Shown here: positions 32,184-41,520 of the stretch, piece by piece
Layout: the number at the start of each line of letters is the position of its first letter
Position numbering within the stretch: the first letter of the stretch is position 1
Source: Halobaculum sp. MBLA0147
GTDB taxonomy: Archaea; Halobacteriota; Halobacteria; Halobacteriales; Haloferacaceae
Length of the DNA: 64,000 nucleotides
Assembly: GCF_041361345.1 (NCBI RefSeq)
Contig: NZ_JBGKAD010000001.1
Coordinates: 2,852,001-2,916,000, forward strand
Direction: 5' to 3'
Translations under genes and position numbers: made by a program
Notes under the pieces: generated by a model
Databases searched by the model: none
What the model saw: only the letters and a program-made list of their open reading frames with translations
What the model was told of the DNA's origin: nothing

Positions 32184-32311
32184 TGACGTGGTCGGGGTGG
32201 TGTCCACTTCCGGAGTGACGTGGTCGGGGTGGTGTCCACTCCCGGAGTGACGTGGTCGGGGTGGTGTCCACTCCCGGAGTGACGTGGTCGGGGCGGGGCC
32301 CGCTTCCGTAC
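32184..32311. repeat. 32-bp tandem repeat, four copies, between cofD and a nucleoside phosphorylase gene
   Basis: gtgacgtggtcggggtggtg recurs at 32184, 32216, 32248 and 32280 with an exact 32-bp period; the last copy decays (gtcggggcgggg). The copies fill the space between two divergent promoters (cofD at about 32162 and nucleoside phosphorylase at about 32316). Sequence is unrelated to the 32-bp array at 10947. Confidence 0.92.
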
Positions 32312-32342
32312 ACTTATGCCCAGCACGGGCGCACGGACGGGT

Positions 32343-33071
32343 ATGTCCAAACAGCCGCACCTGTTGCTCGAAGAGGGTGACGTACACGACGTAGCCTTGA
32401 TCCCGGGGAACCCGGACCGCGTCGACCGCATCGCCGACCACTGCGACGAGTCGGAACTGGTCGCCGAGAACCGCGAGTACCGCACGGTCAACGCGGTCTA
32501 CGACGGCACCCCATTGACGATCACCTCGACGGGCATCGGCTGTCCCTCCGCCGCCATCGCGATCGAAGAACTCCACGAGGTCGGCGTCGAGACGGTGATC
32601 CGCGTCGGGACCTGCGGCGCGCTCCAGGCGGAGATGGAAGTCGGGGACATGGTGATCGCGACCGGCGCGGCCAAAGAAGAGGGAACCAGTCGCCGCTACG
32701 AGGCCGTCGAGTACCCCGCGGTGCCGGACTACGAGACCCTCGGCGAGCTGGAGGCCGCCGCCGCGGCCAACGACGAGGACGTTCACGTCGGCCCCATCGT
32801 CTCCGACGACGCCTTCTACAACGAGACGGACGAGTACGTCGCCGACTGGGAGGCCGCGAACTTGCTGGCCATCGAGATGGAGGCGGCGGCCGTCTTCTCG
32901 CTGGCGCGCCGCCGCGGGATGGCCGCCGGCGCGATCTGTACCGTCGACGGCAACCTCGTCGCCGGCTCCCAGAAGGGGGCCGACTCCGACGAGGAACTCC
33001 CCGAGAAGGCGAAGGACAACGTCGCCCGCGCCATCGACATCTCGCTGGACGCCGTGACGCGACTGGTCTGA
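32343..33071 (+). CDS. Nucleoside phosphorylase (uridine phosphorylase-like)
   Basis: 242 residues of the PNP/UDP phosphorylase family, which splits nucleosides with phosphate into base and ribose 1-phosphate. Features: L-I-P-G-N-P-D-R-V-D-R-I near residue 20, T-S-T-G-I-G-C-P-S-A-A-I-A-I-E-E-L, V-I-R-V-G-T-C-G-A-L and A-I-E-M-E-A-A-A-V-F. These are closest to uridine phosphorylase, but purine use is possible. ATG 32343 follows the TATA-like cttatg (32314-32319) by 26 nt. Uracil phosphoribosyltransferase, a natural pyrimidine-salvage partner, is at 58830. Confidence 0.9.
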   Translation: MSKQPHLLLEEGDVHDVALIPGNPDRVDRIADHCDESELVAENREYRTVNAVYDGTPLTITSTGIGCPSAAIAIEELHEVGVETVIRVGTCGALQAEMEVGDMVIATGAAKEEGTSRRYEAVEYPAVPDYETLGELEAAAAANDEDVHVGPIVSDDAFYNETDEYVADWEAANLLAIEMEAAAVFSLARRRGMAAGAICTVDGNLVAGSQKGADSDEELPEKAKDNVARAIDISLDAVTRLV

Positions 33072-33135
33072 ACGGACGGAGTACACACCACCCGCACCGC
33101 ACACTACTCACGATCACACACCGCCCAGTCGACCC

Positions 33136-34647
33136 GTGCCGGACCGCCGCTCGCGTCTCGCCGCCGTCGTCGCCGCGCTCACAGCGCCGGTGCGCGGTCT
33201 CTGGGGGCGGCTCCGGTCCGGCGTGGCGGTGTGGCGGCGCCGCCTCCGGCGGATCGAGCGCCGCGAGATCGCGGAGTTCCGGCGGTGGCTCGAACACACG
33301 GACAACCTCGTCCGGCTCTCGGCGCTGCTGTTCGTCCCGGGACTCTTGGCACTGGTCACGGCGTTGTCGAACGCGCTCCCGCAGTTCTCGTTCCTGCTGT
33401 TCCCGCCGCTCGCGTCGGGTGCCTACGGCCTGTTCGCGGACCCGGAGGGCCGCTACGCCGACCCCGTGCGGTTCGTCGTCGGCGTCACCGGCGGTGCCGC
33501 GTGCGGGTGGGCGGCCATCGAGGTCGAGACCCTCCTCTTCGGCGCGAGCGCGGCCCGGACCGTCTCGCCGGGGAGTGCCGCCGTCTCGATCCTGCTGGCC
33601 GGAGTGGTGACGTGGGCGCTGGACGTGGAGGTGCCGTCGGCGTTCTCCGCCGCACTGTTGGTGTTGGCGGCGCCGACCCCGTGGCGCTACGTCGGATTCA
33701 CGCTGCTCGCGAGTACGCTGATCGCCGCCGTGTTCGCGGTGTGGCGCGAGAGCGTCTACGAGGAGCGAGCGGGGTTCCTCTACGGCACCGTCACCGCCGA
33801 CGACCACGTCCTCGTCCCGTTGCGTGGGCCAGACCCGACCACACCGGCGCTGTTCGGCGCGCGTCTCGCCGAGGCCCACGAGGCGGGGAAGGTGGTGTTG
33901 CTCGACGTGGTCGACGACGAGCGCGTGGCGGCGACGGAACGGACGCTGCTCGACCACGCCCGCGGCACCGGTGACCGCGTCGATCGCCTCGCCGACGTGG
34001 ACCCGGCGGTGCGACGGCGTGCCGACGAGGCGGTCGAACGTGTCGAGACCACCGCGACGCGACTCCGGACGGAGGCGGGCGTCCCCGTCGAGGTGGCCGT
34101 CGCCACCGGCGACCCGGAGCGCGTCGTCGGCGAGGTGGCCCACGCGACCAACTGCGACCTGATCGTCACGCCCTACGAGACGGCCTTCGGCGGCACCGCC
34201 TCGTTCGTCCGGGCGGTGTTCCGGACGGACACGGACGCCGTGACGCTCCGGGCGCGTGAACCCCGCGAGGAGTGGCGGCGCGTGCTCGTGTTGGTCGCCC
34301 GTCCCGGCGACACCGCCCACGCGATGGTGGACTTCGCGGCGCGACTCGCCGGCGGCTCCGGGACGGTCGCCGTCTGTAGCTGTATCGACCGCGAGGCCGA
34401 ACGACGGCGCGCCGAGGACAAACTCGCGAAGGTGGTCGAGACCGTCGACGCCTCCGTCGAGACGCGGGTCGCGCGGGCCGACGTGCTGTCGTTCGTCGAG
34501 CGCAACGCCGCGGGCTACGATCTGGTGCTGCTGGGCGCCTCGCGGGACCGCTCGGCCGCCTCGCGGCTGCTCTCTCCGCCGACGTTCCACCGCGTCGAAG
34601 ACGTGGAGGCGGACGTGGCCGTCGTGGATCGTGGCGACGTGCGGTGA
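33136..34647 (+). CDS. HPP membrane domain fused to universal stress protein domains
   Basis: 503 residues from GTG 33136. After a basic amphipathic N-terminus, residues about 55-200 hold four to five membrane helices of the HPP family (F-S-F-L-L-F-P-P-L-A-S-G-A-Y, D-P-V-R-F-V-V-G-V-T-G-G). From about 210, V-L-V-P-L-R-G-P and later L-I-V-T-P-Y-E start a first Usp-like domain; V-L-V-L-V-A-R-P-G-D, Y-D-L-V-L-L-G-A-S-R-D-R-S mark a second. The fusion suggests a membrane transporter or channel sensing a nucleotide through its Usp domains. HPP proteins include nitrite transporters in plants and cyanobacteria; the substrate here is unknown. Confidence 0.82.
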   Translation: MPDRRSRLAAVVAALTAPVRGLWGRLRSGVAVWRRRLRRIERREIAEFRRWLEHTDNLVRLSALLFVPGLLALVTALSNALPQFSFLLFPPLASGAYGLFADPEGRYADPVRFVVGVTGGAACGWAAIEVETLLFGASAARTVSPGSAAVSILLAGVVTWALDVEVPSAFSAALLVLAAPTPWRYVGFTLLASTLIAAVFAVWRESVYEERAGFLYGTVTADDHVLVPLRGPDPTTPALFGARLAEAHEAGKVVLLDVVDDERVAATERTLLDHARGTGDRVDRLADVDPAVRRRADEAVERVETTATRLRTEAGVPVEVAVATGDPERVVGEVAHATNCDLIVTPYETAFGGTASFVRAVFRTDTDAVTLRAREPREEWRRVLVLVARPGDTAHAMVDFAARLAGGSGTVAVCSCIDREAERRRAEDKLAKVVETVDASVETRVARADVLSFVERNAAGYDLVLLGASRDRSAASRLLSPPTFHRVEDVEADVAVVDRGDVR

Positions 34648-34787
34648 CCGGTCCGCTCGGAGCGTCGGCTCGTCGGTGCGGTGCGCGTGATCCGGCTATC
34701 GAATCGAGCGTGTCGACCGGTGGGCGAACCGACCGCGACGCGAGAAGAGCACGTTCCGGAGAGCCGTGCCGGAGCGATCCGAGCCGT

Positions 34788-36239
34788 CTACTCCGAGCCG
34801 AACATCTGCCGCATCATCGGGTGCATCTCCATCAGCTGTTCCTCGGCGATCTCCTCGTACAGCTTGTAGGTGATCGACACCGTCAGCAGCAGCCCGGTCC
34901 CGGAGACGTTCCCGAGCGTCGGGAGCATGTTCGCCAACACGGCGAGCAGGCCGACGAGCGCGCCGCCGATGACGGTGACCTGCGGGATGTACCGCTCCAT
35001 CACCTTCTCGATCACCTGCGGGTTCTGTCGGAACCCGGGGATCTGCATCCCGGAGTTCTGAATCTGTCTGGCGGTCGACTCCGGCCCCATGTCCGTCGTC
35101 TCAACCCAGAAGATCGCGAAGATCGCCGACCCACCGATGGTGATCGTCAGGTCGATCGCGATCCGGATCATGATGTCGATGGGGTCACCCGCGGGCGCGT
35201 ACACGAACCACATCCACTGCTGTGGGCCACGCACCGGCCGGAGGTAGTACATCAACCCCTCGACGGCGACGCCGTTGGAGTACACCGCGAACCAACTCGG
35301 CAGCGACCCCAACTGCGAGTTGAGGATCTGGCCGAGGAACTGGATGTTCGCCGTCAGCGCCCGGACGAGGATGATCGGCAGGACGCTGGCGTAGATGAGC
35401 TTCACCGGGAACCGCCCCCGGGCACCCTTCACGCGAGCGTGACTCAGCGGGATCTCGACGCGGACCGACTCCGCGTACACGACGGTGACGAAGATCAACA
35501 GCGTCGTGAACACCGCGACCAACTGCCCCGGTGCCAGCAGGATGCCGCCGAGCCCCTCGACGGCGACCGATCCCGTGGCGATGCCGAACCAGTTGGGGAA
35601 GAACCCGTTCGAGTAGCCCAGCGCCTCCGTGCCGAACAGCCCACCGAGGATCCGCTGGCTGATGTTGGCGATGATGAACAGCCCGATCCCGGAGCCGACG
35701 CCCCACTTCGAGATGACCTCGTCCATCAAGAGGATGAGGACGCCCCCGACCGCGATCTGGGCGAATATCAGGGCGTTCACGCCGGTGGTACCGCCCGGGA
35801 CGACCTGCGCGAGCTGCTGACTGGCCGGGAGGAAGTTCCCGGCGAACACCATCGGCAGCCCGGTGAGGAAGATCATCACCACGACGAGCAGCTTCTGGAG
35901 GCCCTGGTAGAGGATCTGGTCGCGGGGGTCGTTGTCCGTGTCGAGTCCGAGGAGGTTCGCACCGCCGAGCAACTGGAGGACGATGGACGCCGTGACGATC
36001 GGCCCGATCCCCAACTGGAGCACCGACCGGGAGTTGCCGGCCAGGATCGATCTGAACTGTCCGTAGAAGTCGCCCCCGCCGGTACCGAGTCCCCACAGGG
36101 TGACGTTCGTCAGGAAGAAGTACATCACGAGGACCCCGGCGGTCCACGCCAGCTTCCGCTTGAAGGGGACGTGCCCCTCCGGACGCGCCACCGTGGGCAT
36201 CCGCGTGAGTACTGGTTCCGCCGTCTCTTTCCAACCCAT
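34788..36239 (-). CDS. secY: Preprotein translocase subunit SecY
   Basis: 483 residues, ten membrane helices. It forms the protein-conducting channel with SecE and Sbh. N-terminal M-G-W-K-E-T-A-E-P-V-L, plug-region G-G-G-D-F-Y-G-Q-F, G-S-G-I-G-L-F-I-I-A-N-I, the long cytoplasmic loop Y-A-E-S-V-R-V-E-I-P-L-S-H-A-R-V-K-G and C-terminal loop N-P-Q-V-I-E-K-V-M-E are all typical. In many archaea secY follows the ribosomal protein L15 gene at the end of the spc operon; here no ribosomal gene is adjacent. A TATA-like ccctacaaac lies 22-31 nt before ATG 36239, so it has its own promoter. Confidence 0.95.
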   Translation of the reverse strand: MGWKETAEPVLTRMPTVARPEGHVPFKRKLAWTAGVLVMYFFLTNVTLWGLGTGGGDFYGQFRSILAGNSRSVLQLGIGPIVTASIVLQLLGGANLLGLDTDNDPRDQILYQGLQKLLVVVMIFLTGLPMVFAGNFLPASQQLAQVVPGGTTGVNALIFAQIAVGGVLILLMDEVISKWGVGSGIGLFIIANISQRILGGLFGTEALGYSNGFFPNWFGIATGSVAVEGLGGILLAPGQLVAVFTTLLIFVTVVYAESVRVEIPLSHARVKGARGRFPVKLIYASVLPIILVRALTANIQFLGQILNSQLGSLPSWFAVYSNGVAVEGLMYYLRPVRGPQQWMWFVYAPAGDPIDIMIRIAIDLTITIGGSAIFAIFWVETTDMGPESTARQIQNSGMQIPGFRQNPQVIEKVMERYIPQVTVIGGALVGLLAVLANMLPTLGNVSGTGLLLTVSITYKLYEEIAEEQLMEMHPMMRQMFGSE

Positions 36240-36574
36240 ACTCTGGGAGTACGAGGCCTCGTTTGTAGGGGCTTCGCTTCTCGCCTCGTCGGGAACCGCT
36301 CTCCTCGGCCCCCGAGGCCGGCACGTGCGGGCAGAACGGTCTGTCGGCGCCCGTCGCCCGGTCCACGGTGCGCGAGCCGAGCCGCACACGAGCGTCGCGA
36401 CACCCGAGAGGGGCGGTCGCGACGGGGGCTGGATCCACTTCGAACGCCGAACGCGCCCAGCAACCTAGTCGGGTCTAATTTCAACCTACGACCGAGAGAA
36501 CTCCCAGACGCCCGCCCGACGCTCGGCTGCGGCGGACGCAGAATATAAGTACCCCGGGCGTCGTGCGTGTGGGT
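36240..36574. other. Divergent promoter region between secY and the dipeptide ABC operon
   Basis: About 335 bases with no credible gene. The minus-strand TATA-like box of secY is at 36261-36270 (ccctacaaac). The plus-strand TATA box of the ABC operon is aatataagt at 36542-36550, about 27 nt before ATG 36575. An AT-rich patch, gtctaatttcaacc (36474-36487), lies between them and could bind a regulator. Confidence 0.6.
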
Positions 36575-38212
36575 ATGGATGACAATACCGAGAAGCGAGT
36601 CGGGAGACGGACGTTCCTGGCGGCCGCCGGGACGGCGACCGCGACGGCGGTAGCCGGCTGTGCCGGCGACACCGGGGAAGCAGATCCGACCGCGACTGAC
36701 ACTGAAACCTCCGGCGGCGGTGGCGGCGGCGAGGACACCGAGACGGAGGCGGAGTCGACAGAGACGGCCAGCGGCCTGGACGTGACCGTCACGATGGGCC
36801 AGATGGACTCCGGGCTAGACCCACAGGACCACGCCGAGACGAACACGGAGATCATCGTCGGGCAGGCCTACGAGGGGCTGATGGACCGGAACAAGACCGG
36901 CGGGATCGTCGAGGCGCTGGCCACGAACTGGGAACGCGTCGAGCCCGGCGTCGCCCGGTTCACACTGCGCGACGGCGTCACCTTCCACAACGGCGACGAC
37001 CTCACCGCCGAGGACGTGGCGTTCTCGATCCGGCGGATCGTCTTCGACGACACCGGGATCGCCAGCCCGCAGAAGAACGACCTCGGCGCAGTCAGCGAGG
37101 TCGAGGCGGGCGACGGCGAGGTGACGGTCCGGTTCGACGGGCTGAACCCCATCGTGTTCCAGCTGTTCGCGACGAACGGCCCGGTCGTCCAGCAGTCGTG
37201 GATCGAGTCCAACGGCTCCGACTTCATCAACCGCAACGCGAACGGCACCGGGCCGTTCCAGTTGACGAACTACGACTCCGGCAACGAGGTCTCCTTCGAG
37301 CGCAACGAGGAGTACTGGGGTGAGGTCCCCGAGGTGGCGACGACGACGCTCAACGCCTCCAGCGAGTCGAGTACCCGCGTGAACCGGCTACTCGCCGAGG
37401 AGTCTGAGATCGTCACCAACGTGCCGCCACAGGAGGTGTCTCGCGTCGAGAGCTCCGACGTGGCCGGGGTCAACCCCGTCCCGTCGACACGGATCATCTT
37501 CCTCCAGATGCGGTACGACGTGGAGCCGTTCTCGAACAAGCAGTTCCGGCAGGCACTCAACTACGCCGTCGACGTCGAGAGCATCGTCGAGAACGTGCTC
37601 AACGGGTTCGGCTCGATCACCGGGCAGCCGACGCTCGAACAGTTCACGGGCTACAACCCAGACGTGGACCCGTACCCGTACGACCCCGAGCAGGCCGAAC
37701 AACTCGTCGAGGAGTCCGGCTTCGCGGGCGCGGAGATCACGCTGGAGACGCCGATCGGCCGGTACCTCAAGGACGTGGAGGTCGCACAGGCGGCCGCCAG
37801 CGACATCGACTCGCTGTCGAACGTCTCCTGTGAGGTGCGCCAGCGGGAGTTCTCCTCGCTCGTGCAGGACATCACCACCGGGAACATCGAGGACAAGCCG
37901 AACTTCAACCTCCTCGGGTGGGGCAACGGTGAGTTCGACGCGAGTCAGACGATCATCCCACTCCTGACGACGGACGGTGCCCTGACGATCCTGAAGAACG
38001 ACGAGATCGACTCGCTGATGCAGGAGGCACAGAACGAGGCCGACCCCCAGGCTCGCGAGGAGATCCTCCAGGAGGCGAACGCGCGCCTCCACGATCTGGC
38101 GCCGTGGGTGTTCATGCACCAGCAGTTCAGCGTCTACGGCGTCGCCAGCGACGTGGAGTGGCAGCCTCGTTCGGACGAGTTCATCGACGTGGACACGGTC
38201 TCCCGAATGTGA
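36575..38212 (+). CDS. dppA: Dipeptide/oligopeptide ABC transporter substrate-binding lipoprotein
   Basis: 545 residues, solute-binding protein family 5. The Tat signal G-R-R-T-F-L-A-A-A-G ends in a lipobox A-G-C, so the protein is lipid-anchored outside the membrane. A glycine/glutamate/threonine linker leads to the binding domain: G-L-D-P-Q-D-H-A, F-T-L-R-D-G-V-T-F-H-N-G-D-D-L-T-A-E-D-V-A-F-S and N-A-N-G-T-G-P-F-Q-L. It delivers peptides, or other ligands of this family, to the two permeases downstream. First gene of a five-gene operon. Confidence 0.92.
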   Translation: MDDNTEKRVGRRTFLAAAGTATATAVAGCAGDTGEADPTATDTETSGGGGGGEDTETEAESTETASGLDVTVTMGQMDSGLDPQDHAETNTEIIVGQAYEGLMDRNKTGGIVEALATNWERVEPGVARFTLRDGVTFHNGDDLTAEDVAFSIRRIVFDDTGIASPQKNDLGAVSEVEAGDGEVTVRFDGLNPIVFQLFATNGPVVQQSWIESNGSDFINRNANGTGPFQLTNYDSGNEVSFERNEEYWGEVPEVATTTLNASSESSTRVNRLLAEESEIVTNVPPQEVSRVESSDVAGVNPVPSTRIIFLQMRYDVEPFSNKQFRQALNYAVDVESIVENVLNGFGSITGQPTLEQFTGYNPDVDPYPYDPEQAEQLVEESGFAGAEITLETPIGRYLKDVEVAQAAASDIDSLSNVSCEVRQREFSSLVQDITTGNIEDKPNFNLLGWGNGEFDASQTIIPLLTTDGALTILKNDEIDSLMQEAQNEADPQAREEILQEANARLHDLAPWVFMHQQFSVYGVASDVEWQPRSDEFIDVDTVSRM

Positions 38213-38234
38213 CCCGCCCGGAGGCGAGTCACTG

Positions 38235-39227
38235 ATGTCACAGGGACGGTTCGTCGCGAAGCGGACCCTGCAAGGGATCGGCGTCGTCTGGGGTGTGGTC
38301 ACCGTCGTGTTCGCGTTGCGGTTCGTCACGCCGGGGAGTGCCATCAACGCCGTCGCACCGCTCGACGCGAGTCAGGAGACCCGACGCGCCATCGCTCGCG
38401 AGCTGGGCCTGGACGAGCCGCTGTACGTCCAGTACGGGGAGTACCTCTTCGACCTGGTGCGTGGCGACATGGGATTTTCGTACATCCGCGGCCAGGAGGT
38501 CACGTCGCTGGTCGCCTCGAAGGTGCCCGCGACGGTGGAGTTGGCCGTCGCGGCGACGGTCGTCGCCATCGCGCTGTCGATCCCGCTGGGTGTCGTCTCC
38601 GCCACGCGGCGGAACCAGCCGGTCGACTGGCTGGCGACGCTGTTCTCGCTGGCGGGGATCTCGACGCCGAACTTCTGGCTCGGGATCATGATGATCCTCG
38701 TGTTGGCGGTGCAGTTGGGGATCTTCCAGACCAGCGGCCGAGCGGTGGCCGGCGTCGAGGTGCTGGCGGCGATCGTCGGCCCGGCGTCGTTCATCGAGAC
38801 GCTGCGGCTGTGGCTGGCGCACATCACGCTGCCGGCGATCGCGCTGGGAACGTACTTCACGGCGCTGATCACGCGGCTGACGCGCTCCGGGATGCTCGAC
38901 GAACTCGGGAAGCCGTACGTGCGAGCCGCTCGCGCGAAGGGACTCCCGGAGACGCTCGTCCGGTACAAACACGCCCTGCGGAACACACTGATCCCGGTGA
39001 TCACCGTCCTCGGGCTCCAACTCGGGACGCTGATCGGTGGGGCGGTCATCACTGAGGCCGTCTTCTCGTGGCCGGGGCTGGGGACACTCGTGATCCGGAG
39101 TATCAACCTCCGCGACTGGCCGGTGTTACAGGGGAGTCTGATCGTGATCGGGACGAGTTTCGTCCTGGTCAACCTCCTGGTCGACGTGGTGTACGCGCGG
39201 CTCGACCCGCGGGTGGTCAACGAGTGA
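38235..39227 (+). CDS. dppB: Dipeptide ABC transporter permease, DppB type
   Basis: 330 residues, six membrane helices. N-terminal A-K-R-T-L-Q-G-I-G-V-V-W-G-V and R-F-V-T-P-G-S-A are typical of DppB/OppB. The EAA loop is Y-V-R-A-A-R-A-K-G-L-P-E-T-L-V-R-Y-K-H-A-L-R-N, which docks on the ATPases. A ggagg at 38220-38224 lies 11 nt before ATG 38235 and can serve as ribosome binding site. It overlaps dppC by GTGA. Confidence 0.93.
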   Translation: MSQGRFVAKRTLQGIGVVWGVVTVVFALRFVTPGSAINAVAPLDASQETRRAIARELGLDEPLYVQYGEYLFDLVRGDMGFSYIRGQEVTSLVASKVPATVELAVAATVVAIALSIPLGVVSATRRNQPVDWLATLFSLAGISTPNFWLGIMMILVLAVQLGIFQTSGRAVAGVEVLAAIVGPASFIETLRLWLAHITLPAIALGTYFTALITRLTRSGMLDELGKPYVRAARAKGLPETLVRYKHALRNTLIPVITVLGLQLGTLIGGAVITEAVFSWPGLGTLVIRSINLRDWPVLQGSLIVIGTSFVLVNLLVDVVYARLDPRVVNE

Positions 39228-40306
39228 CCCTCCTCGACACGCTCCTCGCGGTGCTCGCGGGGCTCTACCGGCGGGGACTGAGCGCACTGAGCGTCTCCGA
39301 CCGGGTGAAGAAGAACCTCGCGAGCGAGTTCCGGGGGAGCGTCCTCGCGAAACTCGGTGTCGTCTTGGTGTTCGCGGTGGTGCTGGTGGCGGTGTTCGCG
39401 CCGTTCGTCGCCCCGCACAACCCGACGGCACAGGACCTCGACAAGGCCCAACTGCCGCCACTCGGGTTCACGCAGACGGAGAACCAGACCACCTCCGAGA
39501 TGGTCGACGGGGAACTGAAGACGGTGACCGAGCGGGTGACGATCGAGCCCGACGCGGCACACCCGCTCGGTACGGACGGACTCGGGAGAGACATGCTCTC
39601 GCGGGTGATCTACGGCGCACGCACGTCGTTGATCGTCGGGGCACTCGGGACGGTGTTCGCAGCGTTGGTCGGCGTCCCGGTCGGACTGGTCGCGGGGTAC
39701 TACCGCGGGCGGATCGACGACGGGCTGATGCGGTTCGCTGACGTGAGTCTGGCGTTCCCGTCGCTCGTGTTGGCCATCGCCCTGATCGGATTGTGGGGGC
39801 GTGCGAGCGTGCGGATACCGGACCCGTTCGTCGAAGCCGGGTTCGTGAGCGGGATGCCGGAGACGTTCGTGTTACCGGGGACGGTCGTGGTCGTCGTCGG
39901 GTTGGTCAACTGGGTGTGGTTCGCCCGGATCGCACGCGGCGAGGCGCTGTCGTTGCGCGACCAGGAGTACGTGAAGGCGGCCCGTGCGTTGGGTGCCTCG
40001 GACGTGCGCATCCTCGCCAGACACGTCCTCCCGAACGCGATCACGCCGATCATCGTGCTCGCGACGGTGCAGGTGGCGGCGATCATCCTGTTGGAGTCGT
40101 CGCTGTCGTTCCTCGGGTTCTCCGGGACGACGCTGTCGTGGGGCTTCGACATCTCACAGGGCCGCGACTACGTCTCCTCGGGCCAGTGGTGGATCGCCGG
40201 GATGCCCGGGCTGGCGATCATGCTGTCGGTGATCGGCATCAACCTGATCGGCGACTGGCTACGTGACGCCCTCGATCCGGGGATCGAGGGGGAGGGTGGC
40301 GCGTGA
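39224..40306 (+). CDS. dppC: Dipeptide ABC transporter permease, DppC type
   Basis: 360 residues from GTG 39224, overlapping dppB. It begins with a cytoplasmic stretch and first helix (V-F-A-V-V-L-V-A-V-F-A-P-F), then an extracellular insert of about 45 residues, H-P-L-G-T-D-G-L-G-R-D-M-L-S-R-V-I-Y-G-A-R, the DppC/OppC signature. Five more helices follow. The EAA loop is Y-V-K-A-A-R-A-L-G-A-S-D-V-R-I. The insert between helix 1 and this signature is longer than in many DppC proteins. It pairs with DppB in the membrane channel. Confidence 0.93.
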   Translation: MTLLDTLLAVLAGLYRRGLSALSVSDRVKKNLASEFRGSVLAKLGVVLVFAVVLVAVFAPFVAPHNPTAQDLDKAQLPPLGFTQTENQTTSEMVDGELKTVTERVTIEPDAAHPLGTDGLGRDMLSRVIYGARTSLIVGALGTVFAALVGVPVGLVAGYYRGRIDDGLMRFADVSLAFPSLVLAIALIGLWGRASVRIPDPFVEAGFVSGMPETFVLPGTVVVVVGLVNWVWFARIARGEALSLRDQEYVKAARALGASDVRILARHVLPNAITPIIVLATVQVAAIILLESSLSFLGFSGTTLSWGFDISQGRDYVSSGQWWIAGMPGLAIMLSVIGINLIGDWLRDALDPGIEGEGGA

Positions 40307-41520
40307 CGGACCCACGGCTGGACGACGACGTGGTCGTCGCCGTCCGCGACCTCTCGACGCGGTTCTTCACCGACGAGGGACAGGTGAACGCGGTGGAGTC
40401 CGTCTCCTTCGACGTACGCGACAACGAGATCCTCGGGATCGTCGGCGAGTCCGGGTCGGGGAAGTCGGTGACGGCGCTGTCGCTGATCGACCTCGTGGAG
40501 CGCCCCGGCCGGATCGTCGGCGGCGAGGTGTGGTACCGCGACGCCGAGTTGGCCGCGGAGTTCCGCGACCGCGACGCGAGCGTCAGCGGCGACCACGTCG
40601 ACCTGCGCACGGTGCCGGAACGTGTCCGGCGGTCGCTGCGCGGCTCCTCGTTCAGCACGATCTTCCAGGACCCGATGAGCAGCCTCAACCCGTCGTTGAC
40701 GGTCGGCGAGCAGATCGCCGAGGCCGTCGAGGTCCAACGGCGCGCCAGCGCGAACCCGCGGAGCACGCGCCAGCGGAGTCAGGGGTACGGACTCGGTCGG
40801 ATGCTCGTCGACGCCTTGGTTCCCTCGCGGGAGTACGCCGGCGAGGCGAGCCACGCGCGAGCGATCGAGCTGCTCGAGCAGGTCGGGATTCCAGACCCCG
40901 CGGAGCGGGCCGAGCAGTACCCCCACCAGTTCTCCGGTGGGATGCTCCAGCGGGCGATGATCGCGCAGGCGTTGGCCGGCGAGCCGGACGTGTTGATCGC
41001 CGACGAGCCGACGACCGCGCTGGACGTGACGATCCAGGCGCAGATCCTCGACCTGTTGCGCGACCTCCAGGAGGAGGAGGACACCAGCGTGGTGATGATC
41101 ACCCACGACCTGGGCGTGATCGCGCGGATGTGCAACCGTGTCGGTGTGATGTACGCCGGCGAGGTGGTCGAGCGTGGGACGCTCTCGGACGTGTTCGACG
41201 ACCCCGTCCACCCGTACACGGAGGGGCTGCTCGGGTCGATCCCCGACCTGGAGGACCCGGCGCCGCGCCTCCAGCCGATCGAGGGGAACGTCCCGTCGCT
41301 GTTGGACGCGGAGATGGGCGACGGCTGTTACTTCGCGGATCGCTGTCCCAAAGCCATGACAGACTGTCTCTCGGACGTGCCCGAGTACGACGCGGCGAGT
41401 GGGAGCGACGACCACGCCGTCCGGTGTGTGTTGGCGGAACGCGACTACGATCCGGCGGACGCAGTCGACGCCGCCGGGCCGGGGTTCGCCGGCACCGAGG
41501 AGGTGGCGTCGGATGACTGA
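40303..41520 (+). CDS. dppD: Dipeptide ABC transporter ATP-binding protein, DppD type
   Basis: 405 residues from GTG 40303, overlapping dppC. Walker A G-E-S-G-S-G-K-S near residue 49, an insert of about 70 residues before the Q-loop ([11 protein letters not shown]), signature F-S-G-G-M-L-Q-R, Walker [13 protein letters not shown]. The C-terminal oligopeptide-type domain has four cysteines (G-C-Y-F-A-D-R-C-P, then T-D-C and R-C-V), a probable metal or cluster site seen in this family. It overlaps dppF by eight bases. Confidence 0.92.
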   Translation: MTDPRLDDDVVVAVRDLSTRFFTDEGQVNAVESVSFDVRDNEILGIVGESGSGKSVTALSLIDLVERPGRIVGGEVWYRDAELAAEFRDRDASVSGDHVDLRTVPERVRRSLRGSSFSTIFQDPMSSLNPSLTVGEQIAEAVEVQRRASANPRSTRQRSQGYGLGRMLVDALVPSREYAGEASHARAIELLEQVGIPDPAERAEQYPHQFSGGMLQRAMIAQALAGEPDVLIADEPTTALDVTIQAQILDLLRDLQEEEDTSVVMITHDLGVIARMCNRVGVMYAGEVVERGTLSDVFDDPVHPYTEGLLGSIPDLEDPAPRLQPIEGNVPSLLDAEMGDGCYFADRCPKAMTDCLSDVPEYDAASGSDDHAVRCVLAERDYDPADAVDAAGPGFAGTEEVASDD

